Assembly: GCF_030546695.1 (NCBI RefSeq)
Contig: NZ_JAUOTP010000010.1
Coordinates: 124,001 to 188,000 of the forward strand
DNA from: Sphingomonas natans
Lineage (GTDB): Bacteria; Pseudomonadota; Alphaproteobacteria; Sphingomonadales; Sphingomonadaceae
DNA: 64,000 nucleotides
Direction: 5' to 3'
Shown here: piece by piece, positions 1 through 8,490 of the stretch
How positions within the stretch are numbered: the stretch's first letter is position 1
How the letters are laid out: every line of letters starts with the position of its first letter
Notes under the pieces: model-generated
Told to the model about the DNA's origin: nothing
Databases searched by the model: none
What the model saw: only the letters and a program-made list of their open reading frames with translations
Made by a program: the position numbers and the translations under genes

Positions 1-75
1 ATCGCCCGCCGCCAGCACGCGGAAATTGTTGGCCATATAGTGCAAGCGGGCCGGCCGGCCCTGCGCCATCAGCAT
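1..75 (-). CDS. DUF2093 family protein, 5' part only
   Basis: The N-terminal 25 codons of a small protein run off the left edge of the window. The visible residues include RPARLHYMANNFRVL, the typical opening of DUF2093 proteins, which have about 65-70 residues and no known function. These genes usually lie next to xseA in alphaproteobacteria, as here: xseA ends about 230 bp upstream on the same strand. Two starts are possible. The ATG at 75 lies 9 nt behind an AAGAAGG ribosome site and is preferred; the ATG at 81 lies only 3 nt behind it. The family call rests on recognising the motif and the neighbour. Confidence 0.75.
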   Translation of the reverse strand, partial: MLMAQGRPARLHYMANNFRVLAAGD

Positions 76-196
76 CGTCATGCACCTTCTTGTATGTTCC
101 GCAGAGAGATAGGGCGGCTGTGGCCCGATCGGCAAGCACCCGGCGGCATTTGAACGCGGCGAAGACTCGCTTCGCCCCGGCCGAGCCGAACCACAG

Positions 197-296
197 CGTC
201 ATCCTGAACTCGTTTCAGGATCCATGAACCGAGCTTTCCACCGGAGCTCCGGTTGAGATTGCGGGCCATGGATCCTGAGACAAGTTCAGAATGACG
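197..296. repeat. Intergenic palindromic repeat, CCTGAACTxGTTTCAGG family
   Basis: Two 30-base arms (197-226 and 267-296) form an almost perfect inverted repeat around a 40-base centre. Each arm contains CGTCATCCTGAAC and GGATCCATG or their complement. A second copy of the family lies at 12884-12978. In RNA it would fold into a long hairpin between xseA and the DUF2093 gene. Such dispersed REP- or MITE-like elements are common in sphingomonad intergenic DNA; no transposase is present here. Confidence 0.85.
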
Positions 297-308
297 GGTT
301 GGATGGGA

Positions 309-1727
309 TCACAGCAAAGTAGGCTGCTCCGGCGGCTTGCGTGGCGCACGCGGCTTCGGCGCAGCGCCCTCCACCTGCACGTCGACGCGATCCTGGCCCG
401 CGAAAACGAGCGTCACCGCGCCCGCAGCGCGCGCGGCGGTGCCCGTCGTCACGACCCCGCCCTTGCGATCCTCGACCCAGGCGTAGCCGCGCGAGAGGAC
501 CCGCTCGGGATTGAGCTGTTCGATCAGCCGCCACGTCTGCGCCAAGCGGCGGCGATCGGTCTCGATCCGCGCCGCGACGAGCGCGGGGCGCAGGCGCAGG
601 CCGCTAAGTTTCTCGCGCGCCCGCACCAGCCGCGCCTCCAGCAAGGCGGGACGCAGCGCGCCCGCGGCATCGGCGAGTTCGCGCCGCGCCTCGGACACAC
701 GGCCGGACAGAGCGCGCGGCAGCCGCTCGCCGGTATCGTCGAGCCGCTGGCGCTGGGGAGCGAGCAGCCGCTCGGGCACGGGCAGGCGGCGCGCGACCAC
801 GGCAAGCCGCTCGGCGCCATGCTCTCGATAGCGCCGCGCGCAGCGGCCCGTGCGCAGCCAGAGTTGCTGGACGCTGTCCAGAAGGTCCGCCCGCACCGGC
901 ACCGCCATCTCGGCGGCGGCTGTCGGCGTCGGCGCGCGGACGTCGGCGGCGAAATCGCAGAGCGTCACGTCCGTCTCATGGCCAACCGCCGAGATGGTCG
1001 GGATCGGCGAATCGGCGACCGCGCGGACGACGATCTCCTCGTTGAACGCCCACAGATCCTCGATCGAGCCCCCGCCGCGCGCGACTATGATGAGGTCGGG
1101 CGGCTCGGGCAGAGCCGCGAAACCGCGCACGGCGGCGGCGACCTGCGCCGCAGCCCCCTCGCCTTGCACCGCGACCGGCCAGACGATCACATGGCTCGGG
1201 CAGCGATCCTCGAGCCGGTGAAGGATATCGCGGATCACCGCGCCGGTGGGCGAGGTGACGACGCCGATCTTGCGCGGCAAGAAGGGCAGCGCCCGCTTGC
1301 GTGCCTGATCGAACAGCCCCTCGGCGGCGAGCGCGCGGCGGCGCTGGTCGAGCAGCGCCATCAGCGCGCCCTGCCCCGCCAGCTCCATCCGCTCGATCAC
1401 GATCTGGTAGCGCGATCGGCCAGGGAAGGTCGTGAGCCGGCCGGTGGCGATGACCTCGGCGCCGTCCTCGGGGCGGAAGGCGAGCGGCGTGCCCTTCCAG
1501 ACGACCGCATCGAGGCAGGCGCGATCGTCCTTCAGGGTCAGATAGCAATGCCCGGAGCCGACGCGCTTGAAGCCCGATATCTCGCCGCGCACGCGGACAT
1601 GGCCGAACGCATCCTCCACCGATCGCTTGAGCGCGCCCGACAGCTCCGAGACCGAGAGCGCGGGTGAATTGTCGCCCGGCGCTTCCTCGGCTAGCAGCCG
1701 GCCGTTCGCATCGGGGATCGTCGCCAT
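309..1727 (-). CDS. xseA: Exodeoxyribonuclease VII large subunit
   Basis: This encodes XseA, the large subunit of exonuclease VII, which with several XseB subunits degrades single-stranded DNA in both directions in the cytoplasm. The 472-residue protein begins [10 protein letters not shown]. It has an OB-fold nucleic-acid binding domain at about residues 22-115 ([20 protein letters not shown]). The catalytic exonuclease VII region follows, with [10 protein letters not shown] near residue 158 and [15 protein letters not shown] near 214. The length fits the family. Longer in-frame starts exist up to 1805, but homologues begin near this methionine. The start codon overlaps the divergent purD start by 2 bp, so each promoter must lie inside the other gene. 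xseB is not in the window. Confidence 0.96.
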   Translation of the reverse strand: MATIPDANGRLLAEEAPGDNSPALSVSELSGALKRSVEDAFGHVRVRGEISGFKRVGSGHCYLTLKDDRACLDAVVWKGTPLAFRPEDGAEVIATGRLTTFPGRSRYQIVIERMELAGQGALMALLDQRRRALAAEGLFDQARKRALPFLPRKIGVVTSPTGAVIRDILHRLEDRCPSHVIVWPVAVQGEGAAAQVAAAVRGFAALPEPPDLIIVARGGGSIEDLWAFNEEIVVRAVADSPIPTISAVGHETDVTLCDFAADVRAPTPTAAAEMAVPVRADLLDSVQQLWLRTGRCARRYREHGAERLAVVARRLPVPERLLAPQRQRLDDTGERLPRALSGRVSEARRELADAAGALRPALLEARLVRAREKLSGLRLRPALVAARIETDRRRLAQTWRLIEQLNPERVLSRGYAWVEDRKGGVVTTGTAARAAGAVTLVFAGQDRVDVQVEGAAPKPRAPRKPPEQPTLL

Positions 1728-3042
1728 GAAAGTCCTGCTCATCGGTTCGGGCGGCCGCGAACATGCGCTCGCCTGGAAGCTCGCGCAATCGCCGCGCCTG
1801 ACCACGCTCTACGCCGCGCCGGGCAATCCGGGTATCGCCCAGCACGCCGAGATCGTCGATCTCGACCCTGCCCATATAGAGGCGATCGTCGCCTTTGCGC
1901 GCGACGAGAATGTCGGGCTGGTCGTGGTCGGGCCCGAACAGCCTTTGGTGGCGGGCCTCGCCGATCGGCTGCGCGCGGATGGCGTGCTCGTCTTCGGACC
2001 CGACAAGGCGGCGGCGCAGCTGGAAGGATCGAAGGGCTTCACCAAGGATCTGTGCGCGCGCGCCGGCATCCCGACCGCCGCTTATGCCCGCTACATCGAT
2101 CTCGCCGAGGCACAGGCCGGCCTAGCGCGCTTCGGCCTGCCGGTCGTGATCAAGGCGGATGGGCTGGCTGCGGGGAAGGGCGTGGTCATCGCCGAGACGG
2201 ACGCCGAGGCGCAGGCCACACTCGGCGACATGTTCGACGGCGCCTTCGGCGGCGCGGGCGCGGAAGTCGTGATCGAGGAATTTCTGAGCGGCGAGGAAGC
2301 GAGCTTTTTCGCGCTGACCGACGGCACCACCGCCGTTCCCTTCGGATCGGCGCAGGATCACAAGCGCGTCGGCGACGGCGATACCGGCCCCAATACGGGC
2401 GGCATGGGCGCCTACAGCCCCGCCCCGGTCCTCACCCCCGAGTTGCAGGCGCAGGCGATGCGCGAGATCATCCTCCCTACCGTGCGCGCGATGGCCGAGG
2501 CGGGAACGCCCTATTCGGGCGTGCTCTATGCCGGGCTGATGCTGACCGCCGACGGCCCCAAGCTGATCGAATATAATGCGCGCTTCGGCGATCCCGAGAC
2601 GCAGGTGCTGATGCCGCGCTTCGAGGGCGATCTGATCGACCTGATGCTTGCGGTGGCCGAAGGGCGATTGCAGGAAATCCCCGTCCCCGAACTGTCCCCG
2701 CGCGTCGCGCTGACGGTGGTGATGGCCGCACGCGGCTATCCGGGTACGCCGGAGGCGGGCGGCAGCATCGCCGGAATCGAAGCGGCCGAGGCGGCGGGCG
2801 CGATCGTGTTCCAGGCGGGGACCAAGCGGATGAATGACGGGCTGGTCGCCAGCGGCGGACGCGTGCTGGCGGTGACCGGCACCGGTGAATCGGTCGCGGA
2901 GGCGCAAGCCGCGGCCTATGCCGCGATCGAGCACATCGCCTTTCCGAGCGGCTTCTGCCGCAGCGATATCGGCTGGCGCGAAGTGGCGCGCGAGGCCGCG
3001 GGGTCTGAAGCGATCTTGCGCGATCCGATGAACGGAGGCTAG
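1726..3042 (+). CDS. purD: Phosphoribosylamine-glycine ligase (GAR synthetase)
   Basis: PurD joins glycine to 5-phosphoribosylamine with ATP, the second step of de novo purine synthesis. The 438-residue protein starts [19 protein letters not shown], the family signature. The ATP-grasp domain occupies about residues 103-300 and includes [15 protein letters not shown] near 283, where metal and ATP bind. The C-terminal adenylosuccinate-type domain is complete up to about residue 415 and is followed by a short extra tail. An in-frame extension to 1567 exists but would run antisense through xseA and lacks family similarity. The ATG overlaps the xseA start codon on the other strand. Confidence 0.97.
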   Translation: MKVLLIGSGGREHALAWKLAQSPRLTTLYAAPGNPGIAQHAEIVDLDPAHIEAIVAFARDENVGLVVVGPEQPLVAGLADRLRADGVLVFGPDKAAAQLEGSKGFTKDLCARAGIPTAAYARYIDLAEAQAGLARFGLPVVIKADGLAAGKGVVIAETDAEAQATLGDMFDGAFGGAGAEVVIEEFLSGEEASFFALTDGTTAVPFGSAQDHKRVGDGDTGPNTGGMGAYSPAPVLTPELQAQAMREIILPTVRAMAEAGTPYSGVLYAGLMLTADGPKLIEYNARFGDPETQVLMPRFEGDLIDLMLAVAEGRLQEIPVPELSPRVALTVVMAARGYPGTPEAGGSIAGIEAAEAAGAIVFQAGTKRMNDGLVASGGRVLAVTGTGESVAEAQAAAYAAIEHIAFPSGFCRSDIGWREVAREAAGSEAILRDPMNGG

Positions 3043-3084
3043 GGGCAGCCCACCGCCTGCGGCCGCAATCAGAACAGGGATAAT

Positions 3085-3603
3085 ATGAGCCAGACGACGA
3101 TCATCATCATCGCCGTGATCGCGGTGATCGCGCTTCTGGTTCTCGTCCTCCTGCGCAGCCGCAAACAGCATGTGACGTTCGACCGCAACGCCGCGCCGAC
3201 GGTCGCCCCGCTCGCCAAGGTGGCTCCGCAGCCTGCCGCCCCGAAGCCCGCCCCTATCGAGGAGGGCCATGGCGTCGGCTCCGAGATCAGCGCCGCTGTC
3301 GAGGATGTCGTCGATCAGTTCATCGGCATCGACGCCCACCCCTCGGGCCAGCCGGTCCCGACCGGCGACGCGCTGACGACGCTGAAGGGCCTCGGCCCGA
3401 AGGCCGAGAGCCTGCTCCACACTTTGGGCGTGACGACGTTCGAGCAGATCGCCGCGTGGGACCAGGGCGACGTCGAGGCGATCGACGCGCAGATGGGTGC
3501 CTTCAAGGGCCGCATCGTCCGCGACAAATGGGTCGCGCAAGCACGCCTGCTCGCCAACGGCGATACCGCCGCGTTCGAGGAACAGTTCGGCAAACTGGGC
3601 TGA
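3085..3603 (+). CDS. Membrane-anchored helix-hairpin-helix protein
   Basis: The function is unknown. The 172-residue protein has one N-terminal membrane helix at about residues 4-24 (TIIIIIAVIAVIALLVLVLL). A proline- and alanine-rich linker follows, then a helix-hairpin-helix-like domain at about 95-140 containing LKGLGPKAESLLHTLGV. This fold occurs in DNA-binding proteins and also at the C-terminus of some NADH dehydrogenase and ribosomal proteins. A charged tail ends the protein. It begins 42 bp after purD with AGGG upstream of the ATG, so co-transcription with purD is possible. Related unnamed proteins are, to my knowledge, found next to purD in sphingomonads. The ligand cannot be told from sequence. 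Confidence 0.8.
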   Translation: MSQTTIIIIAVIAVIALLVLVLLRSRKQHVTFDRNAAPTVAPLAKVAPQPAAPKPAPIEEGHGVGSEISAAVEDVVDQFIGIDAHPSGQPVPTGDALTTLKGLGPKAESLLHTLGVTTFEQIAAWDQGDVEAIDAQMGAFKGRIVRDKWVAQARLLANGDTAAFEEQFGKLG

Positions 3604-3614
3604 TTGGCCGCCTC

Positions 3615-3778
3615 GTTCCTCCCTATGCGAAGCATGGGGAGGGGGACCGTGCCTGTCCGGAGCGTCGCCGAAGGGCGCAGCATGGTGGAGGGGTAGATCC
3701 CGAACGCTCCCCGCCGCTTTGCGGCGGCCCCTCTACCGCCTTCGGCGATCCCCCTCCCCATCTGCAATGGGGAGCAAC
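3615..3778. repeat. Palindromic intergenic repeat, CTCCCC/GGGGAG family
   Basis: This 160-bp stretch is built from nested inverted repeats: CTCCCTATGCGAAGCATGGGGAG at the left end is matched by CCCCCTCCCC-type sequence at the right end, with CCGCCGCTTTGCGGCGG in the middle. Copies of the same GGGGAG family lie at 34852-34996 and 47977-48015. It lies between the convergent HHH gene and the small minus-strand gene, and the hairpins may help end transcription. Confidence 0.7.
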
Positions 3779-3819
3779 GGTACTCCGCAACGGGGCGTCC
3801 GACACACTTTCTGAGCATG

Positions 3820-3847
3820 AAAAAGGCGGCCCGTCGCCGGACCGCCC
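3820..3847 (-). terminator. Rho-independent terminator of the 78-residue gene
   Basis: Read on the minus strand, GGCGGTCC pairs with GGGCCGCC around a GGCGAC loop and is followed by TTTTT. It lies 33 bp past the stop of the gene at 3880-4116. About 25 bases match the terminator at 4180-4209 exactly, so this gene-terminator unit looks duplicated or homogenised. Confidence 0.85.
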
Positions 3848-3879
3848 TTCTGCGTTCTGCTACGAAACCAGCCCCAATT

Positions 3880-4116
3880 TTACTCGGGCAGGCCGTAATT
3901 CTTGGGCTTGCCGAAATCGACCGCGCCGCCCTGTGCGCCCATGCCGCCCTGGTGGCTGGCGTCGGCATCGTCGACGGCGCTTGCCATCGCCCGGCGGCGG
4001 CGGACTTCGGCGCGCTGCTCTTCGGTCAGCGTCGCATCGTCGATACCGTTTTCGGCGGGACCACCGGCGGCAGCACCAGCTTCGGAAGCGCGGTTCGCGA
4101 GAGTATCGTCGGCCAT
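3880..4116 (-). CDS. Hypothetical 78-residue acidic protein
   Basis: I do not recognise the function. The protein starts MADDTLANRA, is rich in alanine, aspartate and glutamate, and contains EEQRAEVRRRRAMA, which could form a short charged helix. It ends with a glycine-rich stretch and FGKPKNYGLPE. It has no membrane segment or signal peptide. The start is fixed by AAGGAG 8 nt upstream of the ATG at 4116. It lies between rplL and a repeat on the same strand as rplJL and has its own terminator, so it is probably a separate short transcript. Confidence 0.65.
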   Translation of the reverse strand: MADDTLANRASEAGAAAGGPAENGIDDATLTEEQRAEVRRRRAMASAVDDADASHQGGMGAQGGAVDFGKPKNYGLPE

Positions 4117-4179
4117 CGTCATTCTCCTTCGCCTCAAATAACGAAGCGCCGATGCCGCCGTTCCGCATGCCGGAACGAG

Positions 4180-4209
4180 AAAAGGGCGGCCCGTCGCCGG
4201 ACCGCCCTT
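4180..4209 (-). terminator. Rho-independent terminator of rplJL
   Basis: On the minus strand GGGCGGTCC pairs with GGGCCGCCC around a GGCGAC loop, followed by TTTTC. It lies 49 bp beyond the rplL stop. It ends the rplJ-rplL transcript here, so rpoBC cannot be read from it. Confidence 0.88.
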
Positions 4210-4257
4210 CCCTTTTGTCTTGCGACAAGATCGTGGGCGCAGGCGCGCCCGCGAAGC

Positions 4258-4632
4258 TTACTTGAGTTCGACGGTCGCGCCGGCGTCTTCGAGCTGCTTC
4301 TTGACCTTCTCGGCCTCGTCCTTGCTGACGCCTTCCTTGACGGCCTTCGGAGCGCTCTCGACGAGCGTCTTGGCTTCCGTCAGGCCGAGGCCGGTCAGGG
4401 CGCGGACTTCCTTGATGACGTTGATCTTCTTGCCACCGTCGCCGGTGAGGATCACGTCGAACTCGGTCTTCTCTTCAGCAGCCGGAGCAGCCGGGCCGCC
4501 AGCGGCGGGCGCAGCAGCGACGGCAGCGGCGGCGGAAACGCCCCACTTCTCTTCGAGCAGCTTCGAGAGCTCGGCCGCCTCGAGGACGGTCAGCGCGGAC
4601 AGGTCTTCAACGATCTTTGCGAGGTCTGCCAT
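4258..4632 (-). CDS. rplL: 50S ribosomal protein L7/L12
   Basis: L7/L12 forms the flexible stalk of the large subunit, binds L10 as dimers and recruits translation GTPases. The 124-residue protein starts [19 protein letters not shown]. It has the N-terminal dimerisation helices at residues 1-35, an alanine/proline hinge at about 36-56, and the C-terminal factor-binding domain containing EKTEFDVIL and [15 protein letters not shown]. The length is normal. It lies 62 bp downstream of rplJ in the usual order, but a terminator rather than rpoB follows. Confidence 0.98.
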   Translation of the reverse strand: MADLAKIVEDLSALTVLEAAELSKLLEEKWGVSAAAAVAAAPAAGGPAAPAAEEKTEFDVILTGDGGKKINVIKEVRALTGLGLTEAKTLVESAPKAVKEGVSKDEAEKVKKQLEDAGATVELK

Positions 4633-4694
4633 GATATTCACTCCGGTTGATTGCCCGGGCGCCGGCGCTCGCCGGATCCCAGGTCAGGTCAGGT

Positions 4695-5210
4695 TTATGC
4701 TTCTTCCTTGGCCGCATAGGCCGCGAACACGCGCGCGAGCTGGCCCGCAGGTGCCTGGACGATCTGGACGACCTTGGTCGCGGGTGCCTGAATGAGGCCC
4801 ACGATCTTGGCGCGCAGCTGATCAAGGCTGGGCAGTTCGGCAAGCGCCTTCACGCCTGCGACGTCGAGCACGGTATCGCCCATCGCGCCGCCCACGATTT
4901 CCAACTTGTCGTTGGTCCTCGCGAAATCGACGACGACCTTGGCGGCCGCGACCGGGTCCACCGACGTCGACAAAGCCGTCGGCCCCGTCAGCAGATCGCT
5001 GAGCGAGGTGTAGGGCGTGCCTTCGGCGGCAATGCGGGCAAGGCGGTTCTTGGTCACCTTGTAGCTGGCGCCCGCTGCCCGCATCTTGACGCGGAGTTGG
5101 GTGGACTGGGCCACCGTCATTCCGAGATTGCGCGTGACGACCACTACGGACGTCTCGCTCAAGACCTGGTTCAGCGATGCAACCTGCTCGGACTTTTGAG
5201 CACGATCCAT
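4695..5210 (-). CDS. rplJ: 50S ribosomal protein L10
   Basis: L10 anchors the L7/L12 stalk to 23S rRNA. The 171-residue protein starts [15 protein letters not shown] and carries the family motifs [12 protein letters not shown] and [12 protein letters not shown]. The alanine-rich C-terminal helix that binds L12 dimers ([15 protein letters not shown]) is present. The ribosome site GGAG lies 7 nt before the ATG at 5210, favouring it over in-frame ATGs at 5216 and 5234. L10-L12 typically represses its own mRNA through a structured leader, and the 5' region here has a strong hairpin. Confidence 0.98.
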   Translation of the reverse strand: MDRAQKSEQVASLNQVLSETSVVVVTRNLGMTVAQSTQLRVKMRAAGASYKVTKNRLARIAAEGTPYTSLSDLLTGPTALSTSVDPVAAAKVVVDFARTNDKLEIVGGAMGDTVLDVAGVKALAELPSLDQLRAKIVGLIQAPATKVVQIVQAPAGQLARVFAAYAAKEEA

Positions 5211-5503
5211 TGCCATTCTCCATTCATTCGGCACGACATGCGCCGAACGTGATCGAACCGCCCCCGCCGAAGCCGGGACGGCATATGTCCGAAGGGGAAT
5301 GGATGCCTGACCCGAGCGGGCAGAACCCGTCAGGCAGACCGGAGCAGCATCGCACGCGCCACCGGCAAAATCTCTTCCCCGTCTAGGCAGGACATTAAGA
5401 GGGGCATATTCCCCTCACCTGCTGTCTCGGACGGATGGCCGGCTGCCCCCAGAGAGGCGGCCGAACGCGAGCGCGCAATGGCGGCGCCGGCCTGTAAAGT
5501 CAA
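5211..5503 (-). promoter_or_regulatory. rplJ leader with strong hairpin; possible promoter
   Basis: No gene is seen between the rplJ start and the next gene at 5654. On the minus strand TGCCTGAC and GTCAGGCA (5305-5337) form a perfect 8-bp stem with an inner GGG/CCC, about 95 nt before the rplJ start. L10 leaders in other bacteria carry autoregulatory structures, so this is a candidate. A TTGACT hexamer at 5498-5503 could be a -35 element, but no good -10 follows at 16-18 nt, so the promoter call is weak. Confidence 0.45.
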
Positions 5504-5653
5504 GCGGGGCGCGCGCCTGTGGCGGATATGTCACAAATCCGTAACTTGAGATCGGGCGAGCAACCATCGCCGCCACCGCCCCGTTTGGCGTGTCCCTGTT
5601 CGATCGGATCGGACAGACATGATGACCTAATTGAAGTTCAGGAGTTTCCGTAA

Positions 5654-6205
5654 ATGAAGAAGTTCGTCCTCGCCGCTTTGTGCGCCGTCTCCCTTCCGGC
5701 GATCGCGCAGGCGCAGGAAACCGCACCGGATGGCAGCAAGGCCTTCGGGATCGAGCCCTATGTCGGCGTGCTCGGCGGCTATCACAGCTTCGATCGCGAC
5801 AGCGAGTTCGGCTCCGCGCCGGGCCGCGTGAAGATGAACGGCGCGCTGATCAGCGGCATCGCCGGCGTCAACGTCCCGCTCGGCGCCTTCTTCGTCGGCG
5901 CCGAAGGCAACGCGACCAAGGGCTTCTCGGATATCGATTGGGAATATGGCGCCAAGGGCCGCGCAGGGTTCCGCGCAGGGCAGAGCGGCCTGCTCTACGT
6001 CTCGGCAGGCTACCAGTGGGTCAACGGCCGTCATGGCTTCAGCGACCAGAAGGATTGGGTGTATGGCGGCGGCATCGAAGTCGGCCCGAAGGACATCGGC
6101 CTCGGCGGGATCAGCCTGCCAGCGGGCGCGCGACTGCGCCTGCAGATCGATACCTATGATTTCGACAGCATCCGTCCGATGGCCGGCGTCGTCTTTCACT
6201 TCTAA
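5654..6205 (+). CDS. Small outer-membrane beta-barrel (opacity-like) protein
   Basis: The protein has 183 residues. Its signal peptide (MKKFVLAALCAVSLPAIAQAQ) is probably cut after AQA. Alternating hydrophobic strands follow, with glycine/aromatic patterns such as YVGVLGGYHSFDRD, and the chain ends in the aromatic pair FHF, the C-terminal outer-membrane insertion signal. Size and pattern fit an eight-stranded OmpA/Opa-type barrel. It may be an adhesin or structural porin; no substrate can be inferred. The ATG is 9 nt after GGAG. It is a single gene between divergent rplJ and a bidirectional terminator. Confidence 0.8.
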   Translation: MKKFVLAALCAVSLPAIAQAQETAPDGSKAFGIEPYVGVLGGYHSFDRDSEFGSAPGRVKMNGALISGIAGVNVPLGAFFVGAEGNATKGFSDIDWEYGAKGRAGFRAGQSGLLYVSAGYQWVNGRHGFSDQKDWVYGGGIEVGPKDIGLGGISLPAGARLRLQIDTYDFDSIRPMAGVVFHF

Positions 6206-6240
6206 GCCGAACTCGATCGCGCCTGCGCGACGGGAACAAG

Positions 6241-6271
6241 AAGGAGGGCCGGGGCAACCCGGTCCTCCTTT
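6241..6271. terminator. Bidirectional rho-independent terminator
   Basis: A 13-bp stem (AAGGAGGGCCGGG pairing with CCCGGTCCTCCTT) with a GCAA tetraloop lies between the convergent outer-membrane protein and permease genes. T-runs follow on the plus strand and A-rich sequence precedes, so it can serve both. Confidence 0.88.
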
Positions 6272-6283
6272 CTGCTTTCTGCG

Positions 6284-7744
6284 TCAGCGGCGGCGCATCA
6301 TCAGCGCGTAGCTGAGCAAGGCGACGCCGAGCCCGACAAACCAGGCATAAGCATAAAGCCCGGTCCAGAACCCGCCGATCCCGCCGGCCACGCTGGGAAA
6401 GGCGGTCGCGACGAACCCCGGCAGATTGGGCGCAACGCCCAAAGCGAAGGCGATGAGCGCCGCAGGGTTCCAGCCACCTCGGTAACGATAAGCGCCGTCC
6501 TCGCGATAGAGCGCATCGACCTCGATCACGCCGCGGCGGACGATCCAGTAATCGGCGATTAGGATGCCCGCGATCGGCCCGAGCAGCGCGCCGTAACCCG
6601 TCAGCCAAACGAAGATGAAGCCGCCCGTCGTCGCGAGCAATTTCCACGGCATCATCAGGATGCCGGTCACGCTGCTGATCAGCGCGCCGGTACGATACGA
6701 GATGCGCGACGGCGCCAGCGACGAGAAATCATAGGCCGAGCAGACGAGGTTGGCGGCGATGTTGCAGCTGATCGTGTCGATGCTGATCACGATCAGCCCG
6801 AGCAGCACGAACGGGCCCGAGAGCGTTCCGGCAAGCTTCACCGGATCCCAGATCGCCTGCCCGTAGATGACGACGGTGGCCGAGGTGGTGATGACGCTGG
6901 CGAGCGCGATCAGCCCCATCGTCGGCGGCAGGCCCATCGCCTGTCCGATCATCTGATCGCGCTGGCTGCGCGCGAACCGCGTGAAATCGGGGATGTTCAG
7001 CGCCAGCGTCCCCCAGAAGCCGACCATTGCCGTCAACGTGGGCCAGAACGCCGTCCAGAATTGCCCTGCCTTGAACCCGCCCGGCGCGAAGGCGGAGGGC
7101 GACGCGAAGATCGGGCCGAGCCCGCCCGCGCGATCCACCGCCCACCAGACCAGTGCCGCGCACACCGCGATCTTGATCGGCGCGGTCCAGGTCTCCAGCC
7201 GGCGGATCGTCGTCAGCCCCTTGGCCACGAACAAAAGCTGGATCAGCCAAAAGACGAGGAAGCCTGCGAGCTGGCCGATGCCAATTCCTAGCCCGGGCAG
7301 GGGCGCGCCTGCGAGATCGCGGCGGAGCAGGATGCCGAGCAGGGTCAGCAGAGCCTCGCCGCCGATCCACGTCTGGATGCCATACCAGCCGCACGCAACC
7401 AGCGCGCGCGCGACCGCAGGCACGCGCGCGCCCCGCGTGCCGAACGAAGCGCGGACGAGCACGGCGAACGGAACGCCATAACGTGCCCCGGCATGCCCGA
7501 TCAGCGTCAGCGGGACGAGCAGGATCAAATTGCCGAGCAGGACGGTGAGCGCAGCCTGCTTGGCCGACATGCCCTGTTCGATCAGACCCGAGGCCAGCAT
7601 CCAGCTCGGCACCGCGACGACCATGCCGACCCAGAGCGCGGCGAAGTGACACCAGATCCAGGTCCGCTGTGCGGACGTGGTCGGCGCGAGATCGGGGTTC
7701 CACAGGCTGGGAGCAGGCTCCGCGCCTGCGTTCGGCGGGCTCAG
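6284..7744 (-). CDS. NCS1 family permease (allantoin/nucleobase type), CTG start proposed
   Basis: This is an inner-membrane transporter of the nucleobase:cation symporter-1 family. It has about 12 hydrophobic segments, NPDLAPTTSAQRTW near the N-terminus, LNIPDFTRFARSQ in the middle and a conserved WLTGYGALLGPIAGILIADYW stretch late. These point to hydantoin, allantoin or cytosine/uracil substrates. The first ATG (7624) would remove NPDLAP through most of helix 1. The frame stays open upstream to a TAA near 7790 with no ATG, GTG or TTG. A CTG at 7744 follows AGGTGG and overlaps the GST stop as CTGA, giving 486 residues, the normal length. The extended coding is clear; the exact start codon is inference. 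Confidence 0.85.
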   Translation of the reverse strand: MSPPNAGAEPAPSLWNPDLAPTTSAQRTWIWCHFAALWVGMVVAVPSWMLASGLIEQGMSAKQAALTVLLGNLILLVPLTLIGHAGARYGVPFAVLVRASFGTRGARVPAVARALVACGWYGIQTWIGGEALLTLLGILLRRDLAGAPLPGLGIGIGQLAGFLVFWLIQLLFVAKGLTTIRRLETWTAPIKIAVCAALVWWAVDRAGGLGPIFASPSAFAPGGFKAGQFWTAFWPTLTAMVGFWGTLALNIPDFTRFARSQRDQMIGQAMGLPPTMGLIALASVITTSATVVIYGQAIWDPVKLAGTLSGPFVLLGLIVISIDTISCNIAANLVCSAYDFSSLAPSRISYRTGALISSVTGILMMPWKLLATTGGFIFVWLTGYGALLGPIAGILIADYWIVRRGVIEVDALYREDGAYRYRGGWNPAALIAFALGVAPNLPGFVATAFPSVAGGIGGFWTGLYAYAWFVGLGVALLSYALMMRRR

Positions 7745-8391
7745 AATTCCACCTCGAGTTCCTGCATCTCGACCGGCTCGGCCTTAGCGGCAGTGATCCA
7801 TTCCTGCATCGGCGCCCAGGCCATGATCGTATCGCGATAGGCGGCCGCCGGCTCGCCGAGCGCGACGTCATATGTCGTGAATCGCGTTGCGACGGGGGCG
7901 AACATGGCGTCCGCGATCGTCGGCGTGGCGCCAAACAGGAACGGGCCGCCATAGCGCGCCAGGCAATCGCCCCAGATCTCCTCGATCCGATCGATATCGG
8001 GTCGCGCGCCGGCGAAGACCTTGAAGCTCTTGAACTGCGAATGGAGGTTCATCGGCAGCGCAGAGCGCAGATTGAAGAAGCCCGAATGGATCTCGCCGGT
8101 GATCGAGCGGCAATGCGCGCGGGCCTTCGGATCGGCGGGATACATGCCCGCCTCCGGAAACACCTCGTTGAGATAGCCGGCGATCGCGAGCGTGTCCCAC
8201 ACCTCGACCCCGTCATGCGTGAGCCGCGGCACGCGCACCGAAGGCGACAGCAGCAGCAGCTCAGCGCGCGAATCGGCATCGACAGGAACGACCTGTTCGG
8301 TCACCTCAAGCCCGGCGAGCTTGCACAACAGCCAGCCGCGCAGCGACCAGGACGAATAATTCTTGCTCGAAATCGTCAGCGTCGCGCTCAT
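7741..8391 (-). CDS. Glutathione S-transferase family protein
   Basis: The 216-residue cytosolic protein has an N-terminal thioredoxin-like domain (TISSKNYSSWSLRGWLL) and a helical C-terminal domain from about residue 85. A serine-rich SSWSLR motif takes the place of the catalytic region, as in GSTs of the maleylacetoacetate-isomerase/YfcF-like groups. The proline-containing VRVPRLTHDG stretch is the usual cis-Pro site. Its stop overlaps the proposed start of the NCS1 permease, implying translational coupling. The substrate is unknown. It is divergent from the PHB depolymerase gene with about 100 bp between them. Confidence 0.87.
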   Translation of the reverse strand: MSATLTISSKNYSSWSLRGWLLCKLAGLEVTEQVVPVDADSRAELLLLSPSVRVPRLTHDGVEVWDTLAIAGYLNEVFPEAGMYPADPKARAHCRSITGEIHSGFFNLRSALPMNLHSQFKSFKVFAGARPDIDRIEEIWGDCLARYGGPFLFGATPTIADAMFAPVATRFTTYDVALGEPAAAYRDTIMAWAPMQEWITAAKAEPVEMQELEVEF

Positions 8392-8490
8392 GGCCCACCC
8401 TCTTCCGTGCCGCCACGGTGTTCGTAATTGTGGCGCACTGCAGCAAAAATGCCTAGACCCATGCCCACGGTTTGGGGAACGTCCGCATCG

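Noticed and set aside
309-1667. A 458-codon plus-strand frame opposite xseA
   Set aside because: It is an antisense shadow typical of GC-rich DNA; Arg/Ala/His-rich with no family resemblance, while xseA on the other strand has clear motifs.
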